Source: Symsagittifera roscoffensis
Lineage: Eukaryota; Xenacoelomorpha; Acoela; Convolutidae
DNA length: 64,000 nucleotides
Direction of reading: 5' to 3'
Assembly (NCBI RefSeq): GCF_963678635.1
Contig: NC_087064.1
Coordinates: 43,461,159 to 43,525,158 of the forward strand
A program made the translations under genes and the position numbers. Under the pieces are notes generated by a model. It did not search any database. It was not told where the DNA came from and was given only the letters and a program-made list of their open reading frames with translations. Below, one piece after another: positions 54,420 to 64,000 of this stretch. Every line of letters starts with the position of its first letter. Position 1 is the stretch's first letter.

Positions 54420-55364
54420 ACAATTAAATCGAAATTACTGGCAATGTCATTCGAAATACCCAAACCATCTCTAAACGATTCGATCGAGAAAATCATCTGG
54501 AATCTGAGAATCTCAAAGCAAACGGCGATCGGCTGTACCCCGTTTGAAAAGCATTTTAATAGAGTAGCGAACACTAGGTGGAAAAATCTTATGTCCAATA
54601 TTGACCATTTAGATAAAGGAAAGGCTATATTGTCCAAAGAGCGGGCTACTAACTGGGAATTACACGACGGGGCAGAAGATGGCTATCTGGACGAGGAAAG
54701 GGACAGCACGTCGGACCCAGAAGAAAACTTGCCATTAGCTAGGACGTTTAGCCTACGCACAACCCCGGATGACACTACCCGAACGCTAGATCCACTGGGA
54801 AAAAGAAAAGCAGTAACGGGAGGTAACTTATATAGAAAGGCGTCTAACAGAAAAAATGGGGACCCTTATTTTAATCTAGTTAAGAAGGATATAATCGACT
54901 CTTCAGAGCACACAGTTACCCTCGACAATGGTCACGTTTTACGTAAATCGGATCTGGCTATAAAAGGAAAAATACTCCCGGGGCCCAAAAAGATAATAGT
55001 GAATCGGACAATACTAAATTCGAGTTTAGCTGGGAAAAGGAAACTCTCACCACCGAAGAACGCTGGATCGATATCAGCTGGCCACTCGAGACAAGGCACC
55101 CCGAGAACGGAGATTATCAGTTCAGGGACCAGCGCACCGACTGCGAGCTCGGCCACTCAAGACTCTCCAAAACTTTCTTCAGGTTCATCTTCCTTAAATC
55201 TAGATTCGTGGGACGGGATAATCGAGGATTACTTTGACGATGTGACCAATAATGACGTACCTCAAAACTCCTACACCGAGACTAATCAGGGCTTAAGTAT
55301 TACAGGTCATGCCGAAACCCCACCATTGAGCTCAGAAGGGACAGCAAACAACGACTCACGGTAG
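54420..55364 (+). CDS. Ty3/gypsy integrase C-terminal part and Ser/Thr-rich tail
   Basis: In frame with the core after TAA 54417-54419. The start (ISKQTAIGCTPFEKHFNR, about 54510) is the typical integrase post-core region. 54895-54960 encodes SSEHTVTLDNGHVLRKSDLA, a conserved C-terminal block also kept in the degenerate element at 33260. The rest is low-complexity Ser/Thr/Pro/Asp-rich and has no known domain. It ends at TAG 55362-55364. Confidence 0.75.
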   Translation, partial: TIKSKLLAMSFEIPKPSLNDSIEKIIWNLRISKQTAIGCTPFEKHFNRVANTRWKNLMSNIDHLDKGKAILSKERATNWELHDGAEDGYLDEERDSTSDPEENLPLARTFSLRTTPDDTTRTLDPLGKRKAVTGGNLYRKASNRKNGDPYFNLVKKDIIDSSEHTVTLDNGHVLRKSDLAIKGKILPGPKKIIVNRTILNSSLAGKRKLSPPKNAGSISAGHSRQGTPRTEIISSGTSAPTASSATQDSPKLSSGSSSLNLDSWDGIIEDYFDDVTNNDVPQNSYTETNQGLSITGHAETPPLSSEGTANNDSR

Positions 55365-55895
55365 ATTGTAGTCATACACGACGCGAATACTAGTGTAGGA
55401 TCACAGGACAATCCTATTATGATAGACAGTATTCCGGAATAGACGACCAGTGTGACTCCAAAGACCAGAAACTCCAGACCACGTAGAAATGTGGGCCCCC
55501 CACAGTTTTACGGTAATCGACGATTTATAGACGTGGTGCAAGAGAAAGACGACCTAGGGGCGATAACTTCTGTATTCTCTCAGGCACCGGAATTGTCTAA
55601 CTTCTCGGTCAACTCTCCTTCGGATCTTTTGACTCCATTAGCGGAGGCACCTCCCAGACTGATCCTAGTCGCAGAAACTACGTTGTCATGGTCTTCAAGA
55701 AACTCACTCCCGACGGGCAGACTTGCAGCATCAACCACGAAGACCCAACTCCTCGAAAATTCTTCGAACTCAAAATTATCTGACCCGACCTCGAAAGACC
55801 CTTCATTAGAGATGGATAAATACAGCGAGATCTCATCAACTATAGATTCAGAAGTGAGAGCTAACCTGGATGAGTTCGAGGACCAATTCTTATAA
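55365..55895 (+). CDS. In-frame continuation of the Ty3 polymerase tail
   Basis: Same frame as above, open apart from a TAG at 55440-55442. The longest stretch is 55452-55895, beginning TPKTRNSRPRRNVGPPQFYG and ending TAA. It is basic at the start, then Ser/Thr/Leu-rich. There is no signal peptide or transmembrane segment, so nothing supports an envelope protein. It probably forms the extreme C-terminus of the polyprotein or a small accessory product. Confidence 0.5.
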
Positions 55896-56225
55896 TCGTC
55901 ATATCAAATCAAACTTTTCAAAACAATTTTTGTAATTCATCGCCGGACTTTTTAATTTCACCTGTAGATACAATTGTACATGTTAATGTACATGTTGTGG
56001 ATTAGTTTTATTTAGTTAGATACCGTATTCTGTAAAAAATTGTAATTCTGTATAGACACCCTGTACATTGCTACATTCTCTTTCAATTTGTGGATTTTAT
56101 TTTGCCGCTGTATATTTACCCTCTGGGCGCAGTTTGTAAAATTTCTTCCATTTTCTGAGGGGGAAAAAGGGTGTATATAGAGTTATATAGTTAGTTTGCA
56201 GTTTCATTTTTTTCCCGGTGGGAAA
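55896..56225 (+). other. 3' untranslated part of the young Ty3 element
   Basis: Non-coding, AT-rich. It holds a strong polypurine stretch GAGGGGGAAAAAGGG (56157-56171), 55 nt before the 3' LTR, and a weaker GGTGGGAAA (56217-56225) touching the LTR. Confidence 0.7.
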
Positions 56226-56427
56226 TGTTGTGATTTGTTTTTAGTTTGTTATAATGACCTTCGGTATTTTAATTAATACCAGTTTAGTTACGACCATCGG
56301 TCGATATGAACGGAAGTTCAGTTGCCCTTTTTAACGTCTTAATTCAACTACTTCCTTTTATCGTTTTAACAATTAAGCTTATGTACATACCTTGTACATA
56401 GACACTTAGAATTAGAATAGTTTATTA
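56226..56427 (+). repeat. 3' LTR of the young Ty3 element
   Basis: 202 bp. Identical to the 5' LTR except for two transitions (near 56310 and 56323) and an extra 11 bp after TGATTTGTTTTT, a partial duplication of GTTT-rich sequence. Confidence 0.92.
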
Positions 56428-56714
56428 GCGGGTGGGCTCTTTTACTGCATTTTGCATTGCATAATTTCGTTGATTTCCGCATTTGAATGACCAGGGTTGA
56501 CGTGCATTGTATTCCGGGCTTCAGGCTTCGTCACAATTAAAAATGCAAATTCTATCATACAATTATTTTCTTTTTGTCCCGTTTTGTCAGTTTTTTCACC
56601 CATTTTGACTGTCCTATCAAATTCTTTCCCACAGTCGCCTGCTTCACATATCTGTCATTGTTGGCCCGGTTTCATCCCAATTTCTTCTTCACCTTCTGCT
56701 CCAAACAAAAAGCA

Positions 56715-56825
56715 ATGGCTCAAGCTGCATTCATCATTATTTGTTCAATATTTTTGGGCGCCACTCTGCTGCCGCGTCTGCCGATTTCTAGCATCCAGTC
56801 TCTGAAAAATGACACTGCATTTTTT
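56715..56825 (+). CDS. Possible short secreted-protein exon (weak)
   Basis: AUG at 56715 starts MAQAAFIIICSIFLGATLLP, a signal-peptide-like hydrophobic head, then SISSIQ-type polar sequence. A possible donor TTTTT|GTGCGT lies near 56825. No partner exon or homology was found. It lies just 3' of the young Ty3 element and may be chance. Confidence 0.2.
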
Positions 56826-57138
56826 GTGCGTATTGTTATAAAGCGTGATTTTTTGATCTTATAATTGCGAAGAGTATTTAAAGATTTACGTCACAGTCGA
56901 TAATTCAAAGCAACAAGCCGAGTTCGACACTATTGAGGTGTATTTTTTTTCTCCTTCTTAACCCCTTCGACCGCCACTCTTATTTTGCGATTCACAACGC
57001 GCAATCATCATCAATGTTCCATACGTCCACTCAACAGTATTTAAAAAACATATCCCTGTCTCTACGCTCTCGAGGCATCGCAGACTAATCAAATACGTCC
57101 TGATTTCTTCATTTCTCAATAGTTGAAACACAACCCAT

Positions 57139-57675
57139 AAAACTATAGGAATCTCTAAAACTATAGGAATCGTAATAGTTTAATTTTTGTTCAATCAGAG
57201 AGAAAATTGTTACTCAGGAAACACTTTTTTCAGTGTTATAGTGAGCTGAAGATTAGCTAAGCCTTTCTGCAGCCTAAGTCCGAGCCTGGCAGTAACGATA
57301 TATGGAACAAGATATATGCACGTGTCCTTTCCTTCAAATATCAGCAAGTATCAGCAAGGATATCACATTATTTCGGCCACAGAGATAGTGGGATGAGTTG
57401 AAAAAAAAAAATGATGCTGCAGCATCATCTTAACTTTATCTCATATCACTATCTCTGTGGCCGAAATAATGTTGATATCCTTGCTGATACTTACTGATAT
57501 CTAAAATAACAATTAATATTTTAAACTTTGATTGGTCAAAAATGAAATTGTTACGATCGGTATAGTTTTTAAGAAACTGTTTCCTCAGTAAAAGTTTTTG
57601 CAAAATTTGTGAAAACAATTATTAGTTTAAACTCTGATTGGGCAAAACTGAAATTTTTACGATTCCTATAGTTTA
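57139..57675. mobile_element. Foldback element with long inverted arms
   Basis: The outer inverted repeats are AAACTATAGGAATCGTAA (57158 on the left) and its complement (TTACGATTCCTATAGTTT-like, ending 57674), each followed inward by CAATCAGAG / CTCTGATTG. The inner arms of about 55 bp (TATTTCGGCCACAGAGATAGTG near 57370, complement near 57445) flank a central ATGATGCTGCAGCATCAT palindrome. There is no coding capacity. Confidence 0.75.
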
Positions 57676-60600
57676 AAAGACAATATAATTAATTTTATAC
57701 AGATTTTAAACAGTTTTTATTGCATACAAATTTTATAGGACCTTATGCAGATTATCTACAGATTATATGCAGGTTTTATGGAGTGTCAAAATCAATTATT
57801 TTGGCACTAAAATCCAGTTACTTTCGGTGGAAAAAAAACAGATTCTAAATCAAACAGGTTGTGGATTAATCGATTCTATACTTACGTTAATCTGTAGATC
57901 TTTTCTGTATATTTTTGATTTTTATTCATTTTTTGTCCTTGCGGGTTATACTCTCTACTTCTGCAATATTTTATTCGCTCTTATTTTCCTATGAGCCAAC
58001 GCGTTTGTCAAGAACCTGGTTTTCATTTGTTCAATAATAGTTAAAAACAGGGGGGTTGATAAATGATTTGAGGTTGCTGTATTCACACAGGCAATTACAA
58101 AAAAAAGCCCTAGAGAGTGGCATACGTTGTTATGACCTCAAAACGCAAGTAATGCAAAAAAAAATTCTCAATGGCCAAACTGAAATTGCATGATCTTGAT
58201 AGTGCCAAATTTATCAGGAGAAAGCATTAGTTATTTATGTATTTGCAAAAAAAAACTTTACATAAGTAAAAGTCTAAAAGATTATCTAAAATTATGTTCC
58301 GACTTCGAAATTGATGAAATATTTGTGCTGCGGCTGTTTTTTTGACAAAGGTCGACTTTTTAGTAAGCAATTGTTGACGAAATTCCCTATCATCCAAATA
58401 CACATATGTCTTAAGCTCGAACCTGAGCACAAATTTTAATCGCCATCTTTTTTTGTAAAGTTATATGTGTGTAAATATTGTTAATTTGGTTAATTTGGGA
58501 TATTGGATAGTAAACGCGCGATAGATTTCGTGATATTAACAATTAAAGGGATATTTTTTCCGTTTGAAAAATTGTTCAAAATTGAATTGAGGTACGCTTT
58601 TTAGTCTATTTAACATTTAACAATTTTTCATTCAGAGAATGTATAGAAAGATGATTTTTAATAAACTCTGAAACAAAACTTGGAGTTTTTTTCCCAAAGC
58701 TCATCAGTTTTTTCCATAGGTTTTTAAGGCAGTCGGAATAATCCAAGCTTCTTCTTATACGAGCACTTATTTTGTTCCGACTTTCGAAAATGAGAGAATA
58801 ATTGTTTTCGAGGTGGTTTTGTTTCTCAGCAAAAATTTTAACCGGCCAATTTTGACAAAAATTTTTTGTCATTGAAATCTATGGGGGTTTAAAATTAGTC
58901 ATTTTCACCAATTGGGGAAATTAAACGCGCATTATGTTTTGTGATGTTAAAAATTAGCGGTATTCTAATCACCCTTAGAAATCGTTCTGAACTAACTGAA
59001 GCAGGCTACTTGTCATAATTTTACGTTAATAAGATCAAAATTTATTATTTTATTTTTAAAATATGTGGGTGAACAATTTTCATTTTCAATTTTCTCTTTA
59101 TTGAAAAGTCTTTCAACATTTTAAGCAAACACTGTTTGATAGACCTTAGTAGGCATAGGCCTTACTTCGACCTATCTTGTTTATTTTGCGAGCAGTTCAT
59201 TGTTATATTTTTCTTTGCTTTTTTGGCTTTTTCAAAGGTTAGTTTGACATAATGTTTGCTTTTCAACATTCTGCTTTGTAAATCACATTGCTGTTTTGTC
59301 TCCAATTCTGTTCGAAAAAAAAACGAATTAACCTTGTTTGTTGATGAAACTTTGAAAACTTGAGATAAAAACCATCAACAAAGCATCGTTTTTTCATCTC
59401 CCAAATCATTAGAAATTTACTAAACAATGCTAATGACATCAACTTTTTTTTCAATTGTCGTCCTTTAGACTAAATGAATGTCACCGCACTTATTGTTGCC
59501 AGGGGCAGTATTTTTTTTATCACAATTTATTTTAAAACCACTACAAAAGTTCAACTATGATTGAAGTCACCACTTGTTTGAAGGCTAAACTTGGACAATT
59601 TTCCTCTTAAACATGAATCAAAGCTTGATCAAATTAAATTAATTTTTAAAAGCCTGTGGTATAATTTTCCTTTAATGAATGATTTTTCACATTTAGCAAA
59701 CAATCTGATTGCTACTCTTTTCAACTAAACCGGATAGTTCGCAGCATGCTGTTAGCCATTGAATGATCATCACTGAGAGTTCGTTTCACCAGCAGGCAAG
59801 ATTTTTTAATAGTTGAAAATTGCCTACACAGCAAATAGCAAATTACTTTACGAATTTGAGCTTTTCAAATCATCGGGGTTAACCTTTTCTATTACATCAT
59901 TTGACCGACAGTGCTAAAAAGCGTTGTGGCGGTTACCATTAAAGGCAAACTGGGCAAAGCCCATGTTACCAGAAATTGCCTGAAAATAGAACCATCAAGG
60001 GAACACGTAGAACACACGTCTCGTATCTTTGGTACAATTAACACAGGAATGTGAATAGCATAAAAACTTATCCGTTGACCTGTGAGTCAAGGCCGACCAA
60101 AACAGGGCAAGTGCAATGCAAAAATGTAGACCGACCATCAGGGTTTACTTTTGTGCGCTCTCCAGGGTTCGCACGCACGCATTTAATTGTTGAAAAATGC
60201 GTAGTGCGACGTAGTGCCACCTCCTTTGATGAACTGCTGGTGACACAAAGGAAACATGTGATGTTAATCGGAATGGCAAATACCAGCCCAACATCCCAAA
60301 CGCGTAGATCCTGTCTCTAGAATCCACCGGACTGGATCCGGTTATCGCAGGTTTCTCCTCCGCAAGTGACTGCAACACACCAGGAAGTGCTATACTGTAG
60401 AATCGCCCGTGAATATTTTAAATTTTAAGTTGGATCATATCAATCCAGCATTATCGGAGCTTTACTGAAGTTTCTTTTGCTGTTAGGAATCATATAAAAA
60501 AATAGCTGATAACGCCCCGACTTTTGTTCAGGTCTTCATTTTCTCACATTTCATCTCATTCCAATTAAAAATTCCTTGCACGACCAAAAACTTACAGAGC

Positions 60601-61100
60601 TATTGTCGCACAACTATAAACGGCAAAAACTGGCAATTTTTTAATTTTATTTTACTTGGAGATACTTTAAAGTATAAATGCAAAAGAGAGTGAAAAAAAA
60701 GAATCAAAGAAAAAGTACGAGTTTGCTCATTTCGGGGAATTCGAACTTAAAATTTTTAAAATTATATTCTTCCGATTCTTAAGTTCTTAAGTTCTTAACA
60801 AAAAAATATTCTCTTTAACTAATCTCCCTTTTTGAAAAAAGGGGAGAATTGGTGAATAAGTACAAAACTGATGTGTTTAACCATTGAATTAGTTCTTAAT
60901 ATGGGGGGGGGGGCATTTCCTTATTAGGCACCCTACGGAGGGAACAAGTTAGGAAGATCACAAAAAAAAGTATTTTCCTTGTTTTTAATTAATTCAATTC
61001 TTGTAAAAAATTCACTACCCGGGCTGAGGTCCGTGACTCATGTTGCGACCAAAATGGGTTGTCGAAATGGACATTCTGCGACCGAAACTCCATCATCGCG
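57676..61100. other. No supported gene
   Basis: Mostly AT-rich. 58285-58560 and 58760-58960 are diverged copies of a dispersed repeat that also occurs near 40885-41110. 60050-60400 is less AT-rich and open on both strands for about 80-90 codons, but no domain was recognised. A run of 11 G lies near 60904. Confidence 0.45.
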
Positions 61101-61107
61101 CAAGATG

Positions 61108-61262
61108 CTTGAGTCGCACAAAGTCGCAGCATAGCTAATTTGGGTCGCCCAAAGTCAAAACATAGCTAGTTTTGGTCACGCAAAGTCGCAGCATAGCTAA
61201 TTTGGGTCGCGAAGTCGCAATATGGATCGCACAAAGTCGCAGCATGAGTCGAGCAAAGCTTA
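61108..61262 (+). repeat. Outlying satellite block
   Basis: Four to five diverged copies of a unit of the form GTCGC(A/G)CAAAGTCGCAGCATAGCTAATTTGG, plainly related to the main array starting near 62200 but separated from it by about 0.9 kb. Confidence 0.8.
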
Positions 61263-61713
61263 AGCAATGATATTCTGGCGGATTTGTTTGCCTGCATATG
61301 CGTTATACAGATGCAGATTGCAAGATAATGCAGGATATATGTAGTTTTAAAATGCAGTTAGCTAGATCAACATATTTGCTGATCTTATACATGACCACCG
61401 CAAGAAGGCCTACAAATGGTACCAACGTAAAATATTTAAAAAAAATTTAGGTCAACAACGAATTCGTTACCACAAAAACTAAAAGCTAGAAACCATTTAA
61501 ATCAAACATAAATCAGAAAAAACAAGACGATAAAGGAATGAAACAAGCTAACCACGAAGCTGAAACTAGAAATAAATTTTGGTCGCGGACCTCGGTTTGG
61601 GTAGAATTAATAAACTTGAAGCCTTGAGAAAATTTTAGTGTTGGTCAACTAAAAATTGATTCTTGAAACAGTACCAAAGGGGTCGTACCAAGGGGGTGTT
61701 GAATTAGTACCAA

Positions 61714-61726
61714 GAATCCGCCCCTG
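61714..61726 (+). mobile_element. Isolated right end of a hAT-type MITE
   Basis: GAATCCGCCCCTG matches the terminal inverted repeat of the elements at 19012 and 21384. No left end or shared interior was found nearby. Confidence 0.3.
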
Positions 61727-62195
61727 AATTTCAGCATATCGTTTTTCATCTTTGGGCTAGTTATTTATCCATGAAATTAGTACAACCTCCAACAACGGGT
61801 TTTTCTCGAAGATGAGATCCAAAATATAAACTGTAAATTTGACGTTCTCCTGCTATTTTTTGGTACCATGGTTCCATGCACGAATCGACTGTTCCAGGCC
61901 TTAGCTCGAACTGTCCTAGGTGGAACTTGGTCAAAATTCTTTTGCTCGGTCAAACTTGGTCATAATGTTTTTCCTCGGTCAACCATAGTCGAAAACACAC
62001 AGCTTGAGTCGAGTCGGTCAAAGAATATCGAGCCTGGGTCGAGTTGGTCCAAACATACAATATTTTGGTCGTCTCGGTCGAAAGATAAAGTGCAAACCTC
62101 GACCTTAAATTGTGAACTGAAGTCGCGCGAATCACTTTGGTCGCGCAAACTTTGGTCGTTTTCGAGTTGCGCAAAATTGCAAAAGGGTATTTTTA

Positions 62196-63300
62196 GCCGG
62201 CCAAAGTCGCGCAAATATTTCGGTCGCGCAGAGTCGCCACATACCCATTTTGAGTCGCAATGGTCGCAGCATAACCGGGTCGAGGTTTCTGATTTATGTT
62301 TCTACCGAGAAAGGTCGAACACACATCAGAGTTCGACCGAAAATCCATAGCCAAGAACGCCTGCAAGAGGCTTGAGTCGCGCAAATTCGCAACATAGCCA
62401 TTTTGAGACGCACAGAGTCGCAACATACCCATTTTGGATCGCAATGGTCCCAACATACCTTTTTTGAGTCACGAAAAGTCGCAACACAGCCATTTTGAGT
62501 CGCAATGGTCGCAACGTACCTTTTTTGGATCGCGCAAAGTCGCAACATACCTTGTTTGAGTCGCGCAAAGTCGTAACATATTTTGTTCGGGTAGCGCAAA
62601 GTCGCATAAAATTTCTTCGGTCGCGCAAATTCGCAACATACCCATTTTGAATCGCAATGGTCCCAACGTACCTTTTTTGGGTCGCGAAAAGTCGCAAAAA
62701 ATTTGTTTTGGGTCGCGCAAATATTCCAGTCGCACAAAGTCGCAACATATCCATTTTGAGCAATGGTCGCAATGGTTGCAACGTAGCTTTTTTGGATCGC
62801 ACATAGTTGCAACATATCTTGTTTGGGTCGCGCAAAGTCGCAACATACCCATTTTGAATCGCAATGGTCCCAATAAACCTTTTTTGGGTCCCGAAAAGTC
62901 GAAACAAATCTGTTTTGGGTCGCGCAAAGTCGCGCAAATACTTCAGTCGCACAAAATCGCAACATATCCATTTTGAGTCGCAATGGTCGCAACGTAGCTT
63001 TTTTGGATCGCACAAAGTCGCAACATACCTTGTTTGGGTCGCGAAAAGTCGCAACATACCTTGTTTGGGTCGCGCAGAGTCGGAAAAAGTTTTTTCGGTC
63101 CCGCAAATTCGCAACATAGCCATTTTGCGTCGCACAAAGTCGCAACATGCCTAATTTGGGTCGCACAAAGTCCCAGCATACCTTTTTTGGGCCGCCAAAA
63201 GTCGAAAAAATCTGTTTTGGGACGCGCAAAGTCGCGCAAATATTTTGGTCGCACAAAATCGCAACATATCCGTTTTGAGTCACAATGGTCGCAACGTACC
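62196..63300 (+). repeat. Diverged satellite with irregular higher-order structure
   Basis: Built from variants of the same about-31-bp word (GTCGCGCAAAGTCGCAACATA..) mixed with CATTTTGARTCGCAATGGTC and AAATNTTTNGGTCGC variants. The marker GCAACGTASCTTTTTTGGATCG recurs at 62511, 62778, 62989 and 63291, showing larger repeats of about 210-300 bp with indels. Confidence 0.85.
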
Positions 63301-64000
63301 TTTTTTGGATCGCGCAAAGTCGCAACATACCTTGTTTGGGTCGCGCAAAGTCGCAACATACCTTGTTTGGGTCGCGCGAAGTCGCAACATACCTTGTTTG
63401 GGTCGTGCGAAGTCGCAACATACCTTGTTTGGGTCGCGCAAAGTCGCAACATACCTTGTTTGGGTCGCGCAAAGTCGCAACATACCTTGTTTGGGTCGTG
63501 CGAAGTCGCAACATACCTTGTTTGGGTCGCGCAAAGTCGCAACATACCTTTTTTGGATCGCGCAAAGTCTCAACATACCTTGTTTGGGTCGCGCAAAGTC
63601 GCAACATACCTTTCTTGGATCGCGCAAAGTCGCAACATACCTTGTTTGGGTCGTGCGAAGTCGCAACATACCTTGTTTGGGTCGTGCGAAGTCGCAACAT
63701 ACCTTGTTTGGGTCGTGCGAAGTCGCAACATACCTTGTTTGGATCGCGCAAAGTCGCAACATACCTTGTTTGGGTCGTGCGAAGTCGCAACATACCTTGT
63801 TTGGGTCGTGCGAAGTCGCAACATACCTTGTTTGGGTCGTGCGAAGTCGCAACATACCTTGTTTGGGTCGCGCAAAGTCGCAACATGCCTTTTTTGGATC
63901 GCGCAAAGTCGCAACATACCTTGTTTGGGTCGCGCAAAGTCGCAACATACCTTGTTTGGGTCGCGCAAAGTCGCAACATACCTTGTTTGGGTCGCGCAAA
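63301..64000 (+). repeat. Homogeneous 31-bp tandem array (satellite), runs off the window
   Basis: The unit GGGTCGCGCAAAGTCGCAAC plus ATACCTTGTTT repeats every 31 bp, about 22 times to the window end. There are three main monomer types: CGCGCAAAG, CGTGCGAAG, and one with TTTTTTGGATCG. Types are clustered (several CGTGCGAAG in a row at 63650-63860), as expected of unequal exchange. The minus strand has no stop in any of its three frames. Frames of 100-561 codons across it are a consequence of this and are not counted as genes. Confidence 0.95.

Larger units (their letters stand above)
49909..56432 (+). mobile_element. Young, structurally complete Ty3/gypsy LTR retrotransposon
   Basis: LTRs at 49914-50104 and 56226-56427 differ by only two substitutions and one 11-bp indel. 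Both sides carry the 5-bp target duplication GCGGG (49909-49913, 56428-56432). The order gag, protease, reverse transcriptase, RNase H, integrase is that of Ty3/gypsy. Relatives occur at 25.8-35.1 kb and, minus strand, at 41.2-42.6 kb. Several in-frame stops break the polymerase region, so this copy probably cannot move alone unless they are read through. Confidence 0.93.

Noticed and set aside
51235-55442. Reassignment of UAG to an amino acid in this organism
   Set aside because: One of the internal stops is TAA, the stops are not at conserved sites in relatives, and the exchanger exons give no internal UAG to support it; kept only as a remote option.
54960-55895. Envelope-like third gene in the young Ty3 element
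   Set aside because: No signal peptide, transmembrane helix or cysteine pattern; the sequence is in frame with polymerase and low in complexity.
62294-63979. 561-codon minus-strand frame and several other long frames in the same place
   Set aside because: They arise from a 31-bp satellite with no stops; three overlapping frames give the same peptide repeat, and the frames are neither bounded by splice sites nor matched by any domain.
62196-64000. CRISPR array
   Set aside because: Units are contiguous with no unique spacers, there are no cas genes, and the genome is eukaryotic.

Overview
This window comes from a eukaryotic nuclear genome, almost certainly an animal. It is AT-rich, has GT-AG introns and is packed with transposable elements. 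It carries a BEL/Pao LTR retrotransposon, a superfamily so far known only from animals, together with Ty3/gypsy elements, a PHD-finger LINE and hAT-type and other terminal-inverted-repeat elements. I cannot name the species. There are no rRNA genes, convincing tRNA genes, CRISPR arrays or bacterial-style operons.

Layout. 1-13.1 kb: degenerate tandem copies of a 2.4-4.8 kb unit. Each unit starts with a tRNA-like A-box, followed by a TATA-like box, a short conserved reading frame and, at the far end, half a PHD finger. The third unit also holds the rest of a decayed LINE (ORF1, reverse-transcriptase pieces and a 3' hairpin). 13-24.6 kb: decayed duplicated non-coding DNA and hAT-type MITEs, one with a perfect 8-bp target duplication. 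24.7 kb: a candidate signal-peptide exon. 25.3-35.1 kb: an ancient tandem duplication of a Ty3/gypsy element plus about 470 bp of its flank. 35.9-37.8 kb: two palindrome-rich elements. 38.2-40.1 kb: three exons of the only clear host gene, an NCL-type sodium/calcium exchanger. 41.2-42.6 kb: a scrambled minus-strand Ty3 fragment. 43.1-48.5 kb: a decayed minus-strand BEL/Pao element with an identifiable primer-binding site. 49.9-56.4 kb: a young, structurally complete Ty3/gypsy element with two near-identical LTRs and a 5-bp target duplication. 57.1-57.7 kb: a foldback element. 61.1-64 kb: a satellite that sharpens into a 31-bp tandem array running off the window.

How the parts relate. The exchanger exons join in consistent phases (1, 1, 0). 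The candidate signal-peptide exon at 24.7 kb also ends in phase 1. If it is exon 1, the coding length is 1593 nt (530 residues) and the duplicated Ty3 lies inside a 13.4-kb first intron. In the young Ty3 element the gag AUG straddles the LTR/primer-binding-site junction, and protease and polymerase are linked by a textbook -1 frameshift heptamer. The polymerase frame also contains several in-frame stops although the LTRs differ by only two substitutions and one 11-bp indel. No wholly new system is claimed. The most notable items are the frameshift site, the gag start fused to the primer-binding site, the EF-hand-less NCL-type exchanger, the short conserved frame in the 5' tandem units, and the satellite that is open in all three frames of one strand.
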